Source of the DNA: Sordariomycetes sp. S80-01Y
Lineage: Eukaryota > Ascomycota > Sordariomycetes
Length of the DNA: 64,000 nucleotides
Assembly (NCBI GenBank): GCA_037042185.1
Contig: JAXQJY010000027.1
Span: 682,001-746,000 of the forward strand
Direction: 5' to 3'
Position 1 is the first letter of the stretch, and every line of letters begins with the position of its first letter. The translations under genes and the position numbers were made by a program. Positions 63,044 through 64,000 of this stretch are shown piece after piece. The notes below the pieces were generated by a model. It did not search any database. It saw only the letters and a list, made by a program, of their open reading frames with translations, and had not been told where the DNA came from.

Positions 63044-64000
63044 GGCTGCGACAAGAGTGAGATGTGTTGTTGCGAAGATCAAGAGAATCTACGGTGGCCA
63101 AACCCAGTTTATGTCGTCCAGCCACGTTCGAGGCACGTGGGCAATTATTGCTATCTCATTACGCGCCGGCAATCTACAACCCCTATATTTGGCCCTACGG
63201 ATGATTGCAAGACCAGTCTCAAACCAACATCAACCGCCGACACACAGCTCCGAGATCTCACAGCGCACTGTGCTCTCTGAGTAAGATTTCCGCAAGAACG
63301 CGGTGTTTTTATCGCAAGCTCAATGGCCTCAATTTGCGGGCGACTAGGTTCCAGCCCTTTGTCTCCGAGCACACAGCAGAGAGGCTCTCTGCTGCATTCT
63401 GGGCGGTTCCTCTCCTCTTTGCTCAAGCTTACGTCCTTCTGTTGTTTGCACGGCCGATGATGTGCCCCAAACCTGGCTCCAACATGGCCTGTCAAGTGCG
63501 TGCGTCTTGTCAACGTGACTAGCGTACCTTTATTCCTTTCTGCGTATTTTATCTCTATCACTCTCTATCGCGACCTCGGCTACGATATATTCCTGAAATT
63601 CTCGATTAGCCTTGAGCGTATTAATACCACCCGTACCCTTTGATAAAGCGTCTTTCAGAAGGACACCAGACCCAGTACCGCAAACACGATGCATATCTAG
63701 GTCAGGGAGCAGCCATAAATAGTATTACATTCTCTCTTGCCTCAATCTTATTGACATGGTCTTGCAACGAATATTGCAATCGTTTTGGAGGCTTGTGTCA
63801 ATTTTCGGGCCCGTCAACTGGTACTTCTCTTGCGGAACAGGGCATTCCGTGTTGACGAAATGTTTGAGTAAATGGGAGAGTTCAGTTCCTCTATGTAGCT
63901 TCTCTATTATATCCGCCTGCTGTAGTCGCCAGTGTCCAACTCAACATATCGCTGTCCCTCGCTGCCAGCAACCTCATGAGAGCCGGGCTCCGAGCCCGCA
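63044..64000. other. Right flank, no gene recognised
   Basis: About 950 bp upstream of the GH47 gene. A perfect GGGCTC-C-GAGCCC inverted repeat lies at the extreme right end (about 63982-63997), too short to interpret. Confidence 0.45.

Noticed and set aside
1-64000. CRISPR arrays, operons, transposons or viral elements
   Set aside because: No regularly spaced repeats, terminal repeats, transposase, reverse transcriptase or capsid-like sequence was seen.

Overview
The window is nuclear DNA from a filamentous ascomycete, most likely a Sordariomycete; I cannot name the genus. The basis is short (45-100 nt) GT..AG introns with CTRAC/CTAAC branch sites, monocistronic genes on both strands, and a gene set typical of Pezizomycotina: PDH E1 beta, SKI2, DID2, HacA, CSM3/Swi3, the fungal 20.9 kDa complex I subunit, a CCG-1/GRG-1 peptide, SNG1 and GH47.

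Layout. 1-13.5 kb is a housekeeping block: PDH E1 beta (5' end outside the window), SKI2 RNA helicase, DID2/CHMP1, a DUF427 protein, the unfolded-protein-response bZIP gene hacA, CSM3 and a complex I subunit. 16-31 kb is rich in secreted or cell-surface proteins separated by long intergenic stretches: phospholipase A2, a choice-of-anchor-B type propeller, an M14 carboxypeptidase, a GH26 mannanase with CBM35 and a GPI-anchored wall protein, with an SDR and an NAD(P)-binding protein between them. 34-46.5 kb holds two amino acid/choline-type permeases, two poorly conserved minus-strand genes (one carrying an early stop), a secreted propeller, a CCG-1-like stress peptide and SNG1.

48.5-54.6 kb is the most unusual part: a MobA-like guanylyltransferase, a stand-alone MoeA and a bacterial-type DMSO-reductase-superfamily (Mo/W-bis-pyranopterin guanine dinucleotide) oxidoreductase lie side by side. 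Eukaryotic molybdenum enzymes are normally restricted to the mononucleotide cofactor, so a bis-MGD enzyme together with a MobA to make its cofactor and a MoeA for metal insertion looks like a small transferred but naturalised module. The oxidoreductase has four fungal-type introns and lies among ordinary fungal genes. A Zn2Cys6 regulator and a salicylate-hydroxylase-like FAD monooxygenase follow directly and may belong to the same regulon. A GH47 mannosidase closes the window.

The second notable locus is hacA. It carries a 20-nt non-spliceosomal (Ire1) intron flanked by textbook 7-nt CNG|CNGN loops, and the unspliced reading frame stays open for almost 250 codons beyond it, past the end of the induced frame. 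I see no rRNA, convincing tRNA, CRISPR array or transposon.
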